Below, one piece after another: positions 1 through 9,898 of a stretch of DNA of 64,000 bases (its first letter is position 1; each line of letters begins with the position of its first letter). The DNA is taken from NCBI GenBank assembly GCA_001600495.1, contig BCKE01000023.1:47021-111020 (forward strand), read 5' to 3'. Source of the stretch: Pilasporangium apinafurcum. Lineage: Eukaryota; Oomycota; Peronosporomycetes; Pythiales; Pythiaceae. The position numbers and the translations under genes are program-made. The notes beneath the pieces were generated by a model. It was given only the letters and a program-made list of their open reading frames with translations, did not search any database and was not told the origin of the DNA.

Positions 1-622
1 TGTGCAATGATGACCGACGCAAAAGCCAAAACCAAAGCGAATGCAGATGCAGTCGTAGAAAAAAAAATATGTAGATACACGGAGATGCGATACGTTTGGT
101 CACGAGTCTCAATACAGCAAATTGGAGCGTTAGAAGGCGCGTGTATAAGCTTTCTTCGATCCGGTCGGTTCTTCTTGCTCCACCGCACTTGTCGATGGTC
201 TGTCTAACTTATCAAAGTTAGCGCCAAAAAGGTTCAAATGTTCAAACATACAAAAACCAATACAAAATTTACATAGATATTCATTATAGCAAGCTTGGAA
301 TCTGTTGTGGACCACATAATTTTTATGTGGACCACTAGTGAGAGAAATCAACTGACGCAGTGATCGTCATCTTCCCCTTCCTTTTCTCCTCTTCTTCCTG
401 TCCCACTGTGTTTTTGGTGAAAAAAGAATGCTGTGGAGGAGCTTCCGGATAAAAATCACAAGGATGGGACCGAAGTGTGTAAAGTATCGGATTCATACTG
501 CACGTGTGTCGCTGATGGGATGCACGCCTATCATTTCCGGATATTTTCAAACGTATAACGTATACTTGCGGTTCGCTAGGTTGATGGGGGGGAGGAGTTT
601 TTGGTCATAGTTCAAAGGGGGA
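1..622. other. Left-edge intergenic DNA, no gene recognised
   Basis: No open frame here has a recognisable domain, and the short frames have no protein-like composition. A 10-nt direct repeat, TGTGGACCAC, occurs at about 306–315 and 326–335; each copy contains a near-palindrome. A pyrimidine-rich stretch at about 365–405 may belong to a promoter. This segment probably holds the upstream region of the kinase gene that follows. Confidence 0.4.
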
Positions 623-808
623 ATGCCAGCTGAAGAGCTCAATTGGCGCGGCCTTGTCTTAGTCTCAGCCACCGCGTGCACGTTGACTGCGGTGACGATT
701 TTCCTCTTTCTCTCCGTGTCAAATTCTCCCCATTTCTCCTCTTCCTCCGCGTTGCACAGACGCCGACGAAAGAACCAAAAAGAAGATCAAGAAGAAGAGC
801 CAAGCGCA

Positions 809-2451
809 ATGACCAACGGTAAGATCCTGACACATACACATACACATGGGTATCGTCTCACTGGACAGATTTCTTAATGAATTTGATGACTCACATGTGC
901 TTATGGGATTCTCTATCGTAGTCGTGTACTTAAATAATCCTGATGCGTGCTACGATTATGTCGTGGGCAAAGAAGGTTCGGACGAGTTTGAGGACTGCAA
1001 GACCGTGGTGAAAGCCATTTGCCCGGCGTGGTATGTGTAAAGTAGTGTTAGTATATTCTATATGCTCTGTAAACTAATGTGACTCGTGTGTCTCATTTGA
1101 ATAGGAAGGACGCCTTGGATGAAGACATTGCTGTGAAAATTATCGTTGGTGGTATCACGAATCGTCTGTACCGCCTCATGTGGAAAGACGAGGTAAGTAA
1201 ACTCTCTACGATATCTGTTTTGCTTCGTCGTGCCGTTTTATAATTGTTTGTTTGTTTTGCTACTAACAGTCGGCACTCGTTCGCATCTATGGGGATAATA
1301 CGGAAGAGTTTATTGACCGAACCATAGAAAACAGTACGTATCGAATGATATGACACCGGGCTTTATTGTTCATATTTCTCAAATATGCTTGTGCTATTTT
1401 CGTAGAATTGTTTGCATTGCTGTCGGAACGTGGTTTCGCTCCACTATACTATGGTCAATTCAAGAATGGCCGTATTGAAGGATGGCTGGATGCTCGAGCA
1501 CTCGAACCAGAACAAATGTCGCAGGTCTGCATCATTATTCATGTTGGAGGAGTCTTTGGCTATTTGCTTATACTTACCATTTTCCGATTTTTCTGCCCTG
1601 GGCACCATGTAGACCAGTCCTATCAATTACTTATCTTTGATCGCCGAGGAACTTGGTACAATGCACGTGATGGATATCCCAGGGAGCCGCAATCCTGTGC
1701 TGTGGGAGGTAGGACTAATCTTTAGGAACGATAATTGATGTGCACTGTTGTCACATTAACTTGTAAATTGTCTACCATTGATGTCGTACAGAAAGTGGAT
1801 CGTTTTGAGGCCCTTGCGATTGAAGCGAAAATGGACGATCCCGTGAAGGCTGTTGCTTACAAGAACCTCAACATGCCTGCCTTGCATGAGAAGCTACAAT
1901 GGCTCAAGTCCGTCTTGCCATCTTCATTGAACAACGATGGCAAGGATCTGTTGAGTACTGCAAGCGGCTTGGATGAGATCACCAAACAAGCGTTGGCATT
2001 CGCGTCGGACGTAGTGTTTTGTCATAATGATCTGCTGAGTGGCAATGTTCTCTATAGCGACACGTGGGACCGCGTGCAAATCATTGACTATGAGTACTGC
2101 GGCTTCAACTTCCGTGCGTTCGACTTTGCCAACCATTTCTGTGAAAATTGTGGATTTGAGCTGGATTTGGAGCAGTACCCTGGCCCAGAGAAACAGTTTC
2201 TGTTCTTCAAGGCGTATATGAGCAAGGCAGCACCAGAGCTCTTGGCAACGCTAGAGGCGAATCGTGAGTCGAAGGCGTTTTTCCACGCGCTCTACGACGT
2301 GTCAAACCGCTATGCGTTGGCGTCGCATCTTTTCTGGGGCTTCTGGGCCATCGTGCAGGCAGCGCATTCAAAAATCGACTTTGACTTTATAGAATACGCT
2401 AAGAAACGCTTTGATGCATTTGACCAGCAGCGAAGCTACTTCTTCGGCTAA
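809..2451 (+). CDS. Ethanolamine/choline kinase
   Basis: This kinase phosphorylates ethanolamine or choline with ATP, the first step of the Kennedy pathway to phosphatidylethanolamine or phosphatidylcholine. Seven exons (809–818, 922–1030, 1105–1192, 1270–1333, 1406–1524, 1613–1708, 1792–2451) join in frame with GT–AG introns to give 381 aa, a normal length. The last exon carries the catalytic motif CHNDLLSGNVL and the metal-binding motif IIDYEYCGFNFRAFD. Earlier exons carry the glycine-rich GGITNRLYRL segment and the conserved LYYGQFKNGRIEGW region. An in-frame ATG at 623 would add 62 residues with a hydrophobic segment, so a membrane-anchored form is possible. I prefer 809 because the region before it is pyrimidine-rich, like a 5' leader. 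The sequence looks closer to ethanolamine kinases, but substrate choice is not certain. It converges on the next gene with about 200 bp between them. Confidence 0.93.
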
Positions 2452-2650
2452 GTCAATGTGAAGAAATTGTTATACTTTGTTCTGTTGTCCACAGTTGAGC
2501 ATTTGTTAACACAGCCATACATTTATATCGTGTTTCTTCTCTTAGTTCCTGTTTGCATTAGCAATCCCACTCATAAACTGCAGCTCCAAAACTCTTTCTT
2601 CCGCGCCTTTTCGTATCATACAACCTTATTGCTCACTCTGCCGCCCTTCT

Positions 2651-3509
2651 TTACCGTTTGCGCTTGACGTCACTGGCGTTCTCCAAACTCATGTCAAACG
2701 CTGGAAGGTTCTCCAGCGATGTCGACTCGCTCGTCTTTCTGAAATAGCGGTGGATGATCACAGGTGCTTTGTCCGGCAGCGACAACTGCAGTTCTACGTG
2801 CATGCGGCCCTGGTCGTCCAGAGTGCGGATATCCGTGAGCAGTCCGCGAAAGCCCGAGAGCTGCGTCGTGGTCGTGATCTTCGTTGGATCGCCCGTGACC
2901 TTGATAAGATTGTTCTTTATGTTTACTTCCACGCCGAACTTGAGTGTCTTAGTCTCCGTGAAGATGCGTGTGCGGCGCGTAATGATAAACTCTCCCGGCG
3001 TCTGGTTGATGATGACCATCAAATCCAGCTTGTCTGCAGCCTGGCGTGCGATGAGAGGTAAGCCCTACAGATGATTATTGATGTACAAGTTACATGACTG
3101 AGTATATCAAAGCTAAACTAAAATCAACCCTTCATGCATTACCCACCATGGCCTCAAGGTAGTCGTTGGTCGAGTCCGAGTCTTCGCGGTCCAGCGACCA
3201 GCGGCCAGAGAGCTGCAGCGCACCGGCGCCAGCGGTGTTGGGAACCACCGCTGGCACTGCCGCTGCTGCAGACGCGACTGCTGCTGCCACGGGCGCGGAC
3301 ACTGGTATCGCTGGTTTAAACGCAGTGCGCACGTGGTTGAGCCCTAGTTGCGCCACGGCAGCGGAGGAGGCGACAGTGGCAGCAGCAGCAGTGGAGGTGG
3401 AGATGGTAGCAGGAGTAGGTGCATTGGTACGTGCAGGGATAGCGATGGAGTTGCCCACGACGCTGGTAGCGTTGGCAGCGTGGAGATTAGACGTCGTGTT
3501 CAGGTTCAT
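2651..3509 (-). CDS. Fatty-acid-binding-protein-like (calycin fold) protein
   Basis: Two exons (3509–3147 and 3064–2651) give 258 aa. The donor follows an ATG codon and the acceptor is CTGTAG. Across the junction the protein reads YLEAM then GLPLIARQAADKL, which matches the helix-loop of intracellular lipid-binding proteins (there typically Y-x-KALGV...ARKAA). LSGRW lies just before it, and the downstream strands include FIITRRTRIF and LKFGVEV, also as in that family. The first 85 residues or so are low-complexity Ala/Thr/Val and unlike classical family members. The C-terminus is basic. The likely role is binding a fatty acid or other small hydrophobic ligand; this is inference from fold resemblance. 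Beta-strand content and length of the core (about 150 aa) fit the family, but a lipocalin relative remains possible. Confidence 0.75.
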
Positions 3510-3710
3510 TTCTCTTCCTCACCCTGGACCTGCCAATGGGGAATTTGGACATTCTCTCTCTTTGTAGCCCAAGCACTTCGGAAGACCTTCGTGCAACCTT
3601 CACGACTGTTTTGTGAATGCTGCTTTGGCAAGCATGAGTTGGAAGAAAAATGGTGTGGAATGACATGGAATGAGTGTATTTGGGCTGTTAGTTTCTCTTG
3701 TTTCATGGTG

Positions 3711-5053
3711 TTATGGGAAATAATAATATCGCGTGGACATGTGGGCAAAGTTGACGCGGGTGCCTAAAAGTGCTGTGAGTAGCAGTGATGAGAAGAAAAT
3801 GCCACTGATGAGCACCAGCGGCAGCAGGAAGCGCTCCGTGCGATGGAGAAACGGAAGTGCTAAACAATTAAATATCCATGTGAGAAATTGATCAGCAGCA
3901 TGAGGAAAAAAATTGTACGCACCCATGTAACCCAGGAACGTAATGTAAGTGTAGAAACCCCAGGCCAACGAGTAGAGGAAGTTGGCAAGCATTAGGGAGA
4001 TGAACGACTCGGAAGCCAGCAATGGCGCCAAAAGAAACTGTAACAAACAAACAATAGAGAGTGCACATGAGAATAAAGCTCCTCGTGACAGGCCATAGTC
4101 GTGAGTTTAGAAATCCATACAGTACCTGGAGAACATAAAGGAAGAGAAAGAGGATGAAAAAGGAATTGCAATGGATGTCAAAAGCAAATTGCCATTCCAC
4201 TCGTTGCTCCACGAAAAACGTGTCACCAATGCCTTGGCTAATGAGTACCATAAGCATGAAATAGCGTTAGATGCGACAAACTCGGTGTGCTACCAATGTA
4301 AGCACTTACTTTCCACGAAGACGCAAAAAATGGTTTGCAATCCACCTACGGAAAACAGAAAACGGAGCGAAACATGTGCGCTCAGACAGCTATTGGTTAC
4401 AAGTGAACACGTAGCTAACCGCACCAACATGCCGTAGAGATAATCAAACCGAATCCGAGCCATTCCACCACGACCGCATGAAAGATGAGTGAGATGTACG
4501 AGGAGAATTTCGTCACACGAAATGCCACAGCCCATGCTAGAGTCGCCACCTGCACAAAATCACAAAAGCATACATACAAGACGCATTTATGTTAAAAAGG
4601 TATTCGCAATAGCAGTTCTTTTGGCAATTTCCCCCTCCAACCATCCAATCAAGGCTATCGGATAGATCACCTTACCAGCAAAAAGAGCAACTGAATGACG
4701 GCAAATGCGGGGTCATCGCGCGCCCATCGATTCTTGGTTTGCTTGCGGTAATAAGCGCTCTTGTAGACTTTAGAAGGTTGCACACAAAGCGTCACCATCT
4801 GATAGAATGTCGCGTCCAAATCCATTTGTCTGTAATCCACCACACGTGCAAAGTACTCTGGCAACACCGAACACGTGCGAAACACTTGCACACCGGCTCC
4901 ATCACCGGTTTTTCGTGCCTTAATCTTTTTCGAGGAGCTCGTTGGGTGACTAGATGTAGCAGCAAAGGAGGAGGAAGTGGATCCCTCTAAGCGAACACTC
5001 TCGTCATGCGACAATGGAAGCAGCATCGTCCTTTTCCTATGGCTTTGTGTCAA
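3711..5053 (-). CDS. UNC50: UNC-50/GMH1 family Golgi membrane protein
   Basis: UNC-50 family proteins are multi-pass Golgi/ER membrane proteins; in animals they act in assembly or trafficking of certain receptors, and yeast Gmh1 works with Arf-GEFs. Six exons (5053–4676, 4549–4425, 4345–4310, 4237–4126, 4037–3923, 3859–3711) join in frame to 304 aa. Family signatures are clear: YRQMD, VYKSAYYRKQTKNRWARDDP, WLGFGLIIST, VEWQFAFDIHCNSFF and YTYITFLGY. About five hydrophobic segments follow the cytosolic N-terminus. A second in-frame ATG at 5026 would shorten the protein by 9 residues. A strong DNA hairpin sits at 5102–5139, in the promoter or leader. Family identity is secure; the first Met is less so. 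Confidence 0.93.
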
Positions 5054-5101
5054 TTTGATGTCTTGTATGTGAGGAAAAATATCACCTACCTCGAAGCGCT
5101 A

Positions 5102-5139
5102 CGAGCCATACCGAGCCAGTTGTGGCTCGATATGGCTCG
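5102..5139. repeat. Near-perfect inverted repeat (hairpin) upstream of UNC-50
   Basis: The arms CGAGCCATACCGAGCCA (5102–5118) and TGGCTCGATATGGCTCG (5123–5139) pair at 16 of 17 positions around a GTTG loop. Each arm contains two copies of the core GAGCCA (or its complement). It lies about 50–110 nt upstream of the candidate UNC-50 start codons, so it could be a transcription-factor site array in DNA or a stem-loop in the mRNA leader. Confidence 0.8.
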
Positions 5140-5270
5140 GCATGAAAATGTACCCATCGTACATTTCGTTTCAACTAGCTCACATGGAGCTTCTTATTGA
5201 CATGCTATTACATATTTTACTTTTACTGATCTTCACACACGCAATACCAATATCCATACATATCATCCAT

Positions 5271-6095
5271 CTACAATTGCACTGAAAATGCACTGTCATG
5301 GGCAACTACTGCCACGACATACTGATGTAACATCTGTAACTGCGCGGAAAACTCTTCCAAACTCAACGGCTGCTCCCCAGTGCCGCGCACTTGCACACAC
5401 TTTGGAACCAGATGGGACGCGCTCTCGATTGCTTTGAGACACGCAAGCGTATCCATCGTCGATGCGCCGAATGTGATAAGACTGAGGCTGCCTGTGGTGG
5501 CTGAGAAGTGCGGCATGTTGTGCTGTAATTGTTGTGTGTGGCTTCGCCAGATACTTTGAAAGACATCTACACGCCATACTGCACTTTCCATTGGGCTTGT
5601 AAACTTTTTCGGCGGAGCGATTACGTCCACGCGAAAGAGTGTTGAGGGCCCAAATGGAGCGTTGACAGTCGCAAGCCAGTGTGCAAGGTGAGGAAAGAAG
5701 GCAGCGCACGTTGCTTCCATATACGCCATGCTTTTCTGTGTGATAATGTAAACAGGACCGATCGATGCTGCGATGCGAAGCAGTTCGATCACTTGCTCTT
5801 CGATGGTGGCCAACGCGCGCTGCAGGTACAGATTCTGAGCGAAGAGCGTCTTAGCTACCTCCATCGAGTGGTGTGTGGCCCGCAATCCTATTTGTTGCGA
5901 TAGCCACGTCATCGGAGCAAGTACGTTTTCCCACGAGAGCACGAGAACATTGGATATAGAAGTAAACACAAAAGGAGCGTTGTTGGACTGCATGAAGGTC
6001 GCTGCAGTAGTGGAGGAACGATAATCATGAGCAAACGGCAGTGTGCGCGCCGCCACGGGATTATGAGTGAGTGAAGCAGCGGTCAGTAGCGCCAT
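5271..6095 (-). CDS. HAD-like protein lacking the catalytic Asp pair (paralogue of 24130–24957)
   Basis: This gene encodes 274 aa from the ATG at 6095; an upstream in-frame ATG at 6188 would add 31 residues that have no counterpart in the paralogue at 24130–24957. The two proteins align along most of their length: LSWENVLAPMTWL versus LTWEDVLAPMTWL, then ALATIEEQVIELL, MEATCAAFFP, PPKKFTSPMESAVWRV, and the C-terminal ACLKAIE...PKCVQVRG. The order of these elements resembles a haloacid-dehalogenase (HAD) fold: a first strand, a cap helix, and a VYIITQKS strand at motif II. However the catalytic DxD of motif I reads WEN here, so no aspartyl nucleophile is visible. I infer a non-enzymatic HAD-like protein. 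Function is unknown. It lies downstream of and parallel to nothing obvious; UNC-50 is its 3' neighbour on the same strand. Confidence 0.7.
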   Translation of the reverse strand: MALLTAASLTHNPVAARTLPFAHDYRSSTTAATFMQSNNAPFVFTSISNVLVLSWENVLAPMTWLSQQIGLRATHHSMEVAKTLFAQNLYLQRALATIEEQVIELLRIAASIGPVYIITQKSMAYMEATCAAFFPHLAHWLATVNAPFGPSTLFRVDVIAPPKKFTSPMESAVWRVDVFQSIWRSHTQQLQHNMPHFSATTGSLSLITFGASTMDTLACLKAIESASHLVPKCVQVRGTGEQPLSLEEFSAQLQMLHQYVVAVVAHDSAFSVQL

Positions 6096-6646
6096 ATTAT
6101 GAAGTTGGATTGGGATTGAGATATTGACAGAAGCTCGCAAATTGAAGAATGAGCGCCAGTCCCAAGTGTGCCATTCGCACAAGTTCACTCAAGACCATCA
6201 CTCATGGTAACATATACTCAGTCAGAGAGATTTCTCAGTTTTCAGCACGACGATTGGTTCACTTGGCTTGCTCACAATTGAAGTTTATTCACATACCTGG
6301 TATCCATACGAGGCACAGTTTGTCTTGAATTACTAAATGGGAATCTCTTTAAATGTTTCTGCATTCCCAAGTAACATAAATATTCAGCCCTTCGCTGACC
6401 CAATTTTGGACACGAAGGAAAGCATCAGTCGCCAACTTCCGCTATCGTACACTACTGATTGCAGAGTAAGACACGTGTTTAAGCTCACATCTAGCTATTT
6501 GGTCGAATGGGGTAATTGACTATTGCGTTACATCGATTTTGCTGTTAGACGTGAACTTATACACTCACAGCACGTAAGACATGCCAATGACAAAGTCTCG
6601 GAACAAAAACTGATCCTCTCCCCCCCCCACCATTGAATCCATCTGA

Positions 6647-6901
6647 TACCATGTCTTTCTCGCAAAGTATGCCTTCTACGACAACGTTACAAACATCGAC
6701 GGTGGCAACCTCACCGAGTTTATAAGCGCGTGGTTTGTGTCTAACTCGTCCTTGGATGTAACTGAGAACTCCGATTCCACTTCCTCTGGGTCGCGACCAG
6801 TAGATAATCATAGTAGTGCTGTTATTACCAAAGGCACCGAAAATGTAATCCTAAAAATTCCTAAGATGTTCCCTCACATTTGCTTTCGGGCTTTGTTCTG
6901 A
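6647..6901 (+). pseudogene. Fragment of a secreted or membrane protein gene (left part)
   Basis: An 84-codon open stretch has protein-like composition and three potential N-glycosylation sites (NVT, NLT, NSS), for example in DNVTNIDGGNLTEF. It is preceded directly by an in-frame TGA (6644–6646), and a run of C residues at about 6619–6628 separates it from another open segment in a different frame. It has no start codon of its own in a good context. I read it as the ectodomain piece of a decayed gene whose C-terminal piece lies at 7684–7809, separated by the transposase remnant. It could instead be an exon of a gene with a very long intron. The family was not recognised. Confidence 0.4.
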
Positions 6902-6999
6902 TGCCATTGCGTATGGCTATCCTAAAAGAGGGCGAGCCTCCCTGTGGGGACTCGTGAACACTTGTTATTCTTTTTACACTCTGCAAGCTAATCAACTTG

Positions 7000-7683
7000 C
7001 GCTAGAGATTGCAATTGGATCATAATTACTACCAGCAACATTGTCTAGCTTTTCTTCTGTCGTCACGTCTGTACGGGTAGCAGCTTCTTACTTACCGAGT
7101 TCACACTTCTTGAAAACAAGCATCAATCAACGCCATTGGGTGATGCTACTAATATCAACGAATGTAAATTTCCTCGTCATCCTGGTTTTCTCACAATAGC
7201 TCTTTGACCTTTCATGCTCCATGCGTACTTTCGGTTGTGATTGAGGAAAAATGCTGCTTCATCCAACGCTATCCACTTTTTCTCTGTATGTTTAGATAAC
7301 GATGACAGAAAATGACGTTGTCGTGTGTTACAGGCTTCTTGATAAGCGATGGAAGCCTTTTTACACGTGATTTTATGTTCTAGCAAGATGCACTGGACTG
7401 TTCATAGAGAGACAACAACGTCATACGTATTTTTCACGAAAACAACTCCGTCAGCAAGCGTGCTTGTATTGTGATTGAGAAAAAAATTGACGAGTTGGGT
7501 GCGTTGATTGTCATTCAATTTACGTAGATGAGATCGATTGAGAGGTCGTGCTACAAAGTCAACCCCACTGAGCCAGCGTTGAACGGTTCACTTGCATATA
7601 TCGAGAATCCCCGCTATCTTGTTGAAAGTGAACCCTTGGGTCCGAAGACGAAAACAAATTTGTCGTTCGACAACTGATTTCAT
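7000..7683 (-). mobile_element. Decayed Tc1/mariner-type transposase
   Basis: Reading the minus strand from the ATG at 7681–7683, one frame runs through a helix-turn-helix region (QGFTFNKIAGILDI, then TVQRWLSGVDF), a second DNA-binding segment (LNDNQRTQLVNFF), and the start of a DDE catalytic domain (KKWIALDEAAFFLNHNRKYA, WSMKGQRAIVRKPG). This is the usual domain order in Tc1/mariner/IS630 transposases. The frame is broken by TGA codons at 7588–7590, 7402–7404 and 7177–7179, with more stops below. Recognisable similarity continues (SLILVASPNGVD, then LDNVA after a frame change) to about 7000. The lower boundary is approximate, and I could not find convincing terminal inverted repeats. The element is inactive. 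Confidence 0.8.
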
Positions 7684-7809
7684 GACTATATATTCACGGA
7701 TAAAAACGGCGACATTCTCGCTGCAACCTGTAATAATGGAGACATTGTGACATGGTCAGTGCTAGTGATCGGACTATTTGTCTTGATCGCCAGTATCATC
7801 ATCTTTTAG
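7684..7809 (+). pseudogene. C-terminal transmembrane fragment of the interrupted gene
   Basis: A 41-codon stretch begins immediately after the transposase start (opposite strand) and ends at TAG 7807–7809. It has a short hydrophilic part (FTDKNGDILAATCNNGD) followed by a strongly hydrophobic segment (VLVIGLFVLIASIIIF) at the extreme C-terminus, typical of a single-pass membrane anchor. It has no start codon. Together with the glycosylation-site-rich fragment at 6647–6901 it suggests a type I membrane protein gene split by transposon insertion. The link between the two pieces is inference. Confidence 0.35.
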
Positions 7810-8021
7810 TAAGATGAGCTGTAAAATCTCATATTGTATTAAGAGAGTAAAATATACTGACAGTCATCATTAGTGGTGTTCGCTTCTATATTTATCTTGC
7901 CTGACAAGATTATGTATTGCTAGTATCTTATCTCAATTGCATAATTCAGATGAAGGCATGCTCCATTTAAATTTTTTGGCTGTGTTTTCGGACCAGTATA
8001 TCTGCAATAACCACAGCTGCC

Positions 8022-9386
8022 ATGAAGAAAGCCAAGACTACATGGGGAAACAACAGTGTAATCGCATTAGTCCGTGGGCTGGTGCTGTGGTCTATCATCT
8101 CTTACCAAACTTCGACGTCGGCATTGGCAGGGGTGCCTACACAGAGTACCAGTACATGCCCGCAATTATCAAACCAACCCAAAGCCATTGCGCCTCTTTT
8201 AAAGCTCTTCACGAACCATTCATTCGATGAAACCCAGCTAGGCTCGATCTTCAGTCTACTGGAGCACCAATTCCCAACGCTTTCGCCTTGCTTGGCATCG
8301 ATCAATCCTGTGGAAGTGGCTCAAGTGGTAGCAAACGCGTCCCAATGCCTACGTGATCAATCATCTGCACATCAACCCCCAGTGTCACCAGGAGAACTGA
8401 ATGATGAATATTTCCGTCAGTATTTTTGTCCTCAATACATCCACTCGACTGTCCCGTGCGTTACCTCTGCTATCAGTGCTATCAGTAGCGTCATGGACGC
8501 GGCGGACGGCGGTTGTTGCCAGATGTTGCAGCAGCATATCGTCGCTGCGATGGGTTCAACGTTTCGTGACTGGATGGACGTTCTCCTCAAGCTTATCGGC
8601 AATGTCTTATGCTCTACTCGAGTGCTTCCAGACCACGATGAATCTCAGACGTGTGGGGATGCACTGTTAATGTCTTTGCTCTTAGGTGACCCCCTGTACA
8701 CCATTACAACAGCATTGCAGATCCCACATTCCCAAATGTGTCGGGCCATGATGGGTAAACGCTTCTACACCACACGTGGACTCAGTGCACAATTCTTCAC
8801 GAACAGCGAAACAGAACCACCACTGGGTGTCTGCTATGCCCCCATAGATGCACTGCTCCATCACATCAGTAGATATCCAATGGTCTCAAACTCTCGTATT
8901 CAAACCAATCGCCACACTACAGGGACAACGATGCGTCTCAGGTCGATTGTAACGGTGAGTTTTTCCAATCTCTTTGTCAGAGGGCAGTGTCTTCGGTGGG
9001 ACGATCTGCTCTATTGGGCCAGTGGAGCAGACAACGTAGTGATGAATACACTGAGTCTGCTGGACCAAATACTGAATACAGGTATTAAGGAGTCAGAGGA
9101 GCAACAACTAATCAAGCGCATGCAGCACGAGCTCATCCAGTGGAGCCAAGCAGCCACGCCGTACTGTTTCCACCTGTCCACCTTGATTCCTTGCACATAT
9201 CAGAACAAGAAGCTTACGCTGGCATTTCCTGAAACGAAGGGGTCCATATCACCGTCTGTCCTAGCAGTCAATAGTGCCAGCACAGATAGTGTAATGGCGC
9301 ATAGTGGCGCAACTGAAACAATGCGTCAGCTGGGTATCGGCGTTTTGTGCATGCTACTTTTGCTCCACCTATCCATCAGCACATGA
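8022..9386 (+). CDS. Secreted cysteine-rich protein with hydrophobic C-terminal tail
   Basis: A single exon encodes 454 aa. The N-terminus has a basic stretch then a hydrophobic core ending in small residues (about 1–36), consistent with a signal peptide. The C-terminus ends in a hydrophobic run (GVLCMLLLLHLSIST) with no charged tail, preceded by a Ser/Thr-rich region, as in GPI-anchored proteins. The body has regularly spaced cysteines, including a DGGCC motif near residue 165 and SQTCGD near 210. I recall similar GGCC-containing secreted proteins in oomycetes, but I cannot name a family. No enzymatic motif is visible. The likely location is the cell surface or wall. It is the first intact gene downstream of the transposon-disrupted region; there is no obvious sequence relation to those fragments. 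Confidence 0.8.
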   Translation: MKKAKTTWGNNSVIALVRGLVLWSIISYQTSTSALAGVPTQSTSTCPQLSNQPKAIAPLLKLFTNHSFDETQLGSIFSLLEHQFPTLSPCLASINPVEVAQVVANASQCLRDQSSAHQPPVSPGELNDEYFRQYFCPQYIHSTVPCVTSAISAISSVMDAADGGCCQMLQQHIVAAMGSTFRDWMDVLLKLIGNVLCSTRVLPDHDESQTCGDALLMSLLLGDPLYTITTALQIPHSQMCRAMMGKRFYTTRGLSAQFFTNSETEPPLGVCYAPIDALLHHISRYPMVSNSRIQTNRHTTGTTMRLRSIVTVSFSNLFVRGQCLRWDDLLYWASGADNVVMNTLSLLDQILNTGIKESEEQQLIKRMQHELIQWSQAATPYCFHLSTLIPCTYQNKKLTLAFPETKGSISPSVLAVNSASTDSVMAHSGATETMRQLGIGVLCMLLLLHLSIST

Positions 9387-9550
9387 AGACAAAGAAGAAA
9401 TGAGACTCCACCTCATAGAGTCAACTGTGGCTATACAAATCGTGTGCACAGTATGATGAAGAAGACGACAGTGGGAATCGATGGGATATGAAGGCTAATA
9501 TGTTATGCAAAGCACGTAGTATAGTCATTAGCCGATCCACACATAAAGCA

Positions 9551-9811
9551 CTAACATGAGCGTAGCCATCGAACAAACTCACTCACACGTACGAGAGAAA
9601 TATGGTAGGATGTACTGTAGTCAGAAGTACAGGTGGGGATAGCAACATGATCATGATGATGTTTCTCCAAGTTGAGCATCATAAAATAGGCAGACAACCA
9701 GATGAATAAAATTCCGCGGTATAATGCGGGCTTAGTACGAAATGCGGACGTAGGACGATTATAGAACCTAAAGGAAGGTAGAACCGCGTCGTTTCGTGCT
9801 CTTGGCTTCAT
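9551..9811 (-). CDS. Small single-pass membrane protein (hypothetical)
   Basis: A possible 86-aa protein has a basic N-terminus rich in Arg, Pro and Phe ([11 protein letters not shown]) followed by one hydrophobic segment ([16 protein letters not shown]) and a His-rich stretch (HHHDH). This architecture is common in small mitochondrial inner-membrane proteins, but I do not recognise a family. It is divergent from BBS5, with 87 bp between the start codons. A possible splice donor near its 3' end (CGTGTGAGTGAG) means the C-terminus may differ. It could also be a chance frame. Confidence 0.35.
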   Translation of the reverse strand: MKPRARNDAVLPSFRFYNRPTSAFRTKPALYRGILFIWLSAYFMMLNLEKHHHDHVAIPTCTSDYSTSYHISLVRVSEFVRWLRSC

Positions 9812-9854
9812 CGTCTTGCGACGCCAGCCGTCACATCAGTAGCTTCTCTCTTTC

Positions 9855-9862
9855 TTCACTCT
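9855..9862 (+). promoter_or_regulatory. Candidate oomycete initiator (Inr) for BBS5
   Basis: TTCACTCT matches the oomycete initiator consensus YTCANTYY. It lies 37 nt upstream of the BBS5 ATG, within the normal leader length for these organisms. Short matches occur by chance, so this is moderate support only. Confidence 0.45.
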
Positions 9863-9898
9863 GAAACATCCAAAGGAATCCATCCCACGAAACCAACA

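Noticed and set aside
305-335. Possible operator formed by two GTGGACCAC copies
   Set aside because: The copies are direct repeats of a short near-palindrome at the window edge with no gene assigned to either side close by, so no regulatory role can be supported.
7540-7670. Plus-strand open stretch through the transposase region
   Set aside because: It is the antisense of the transposase DNA-binding domain and mirrors its codon phase, so it is a shadow.
8955-8980. Apparent intron with GTGAGT and TTTGTCAG ends in the secreted protein gene
   Set aside because: It is only 26 nt and its removal would shift the frame and destroy the C-terminal half. The reading-through sequence is continuous and contains plausible conserved residues.
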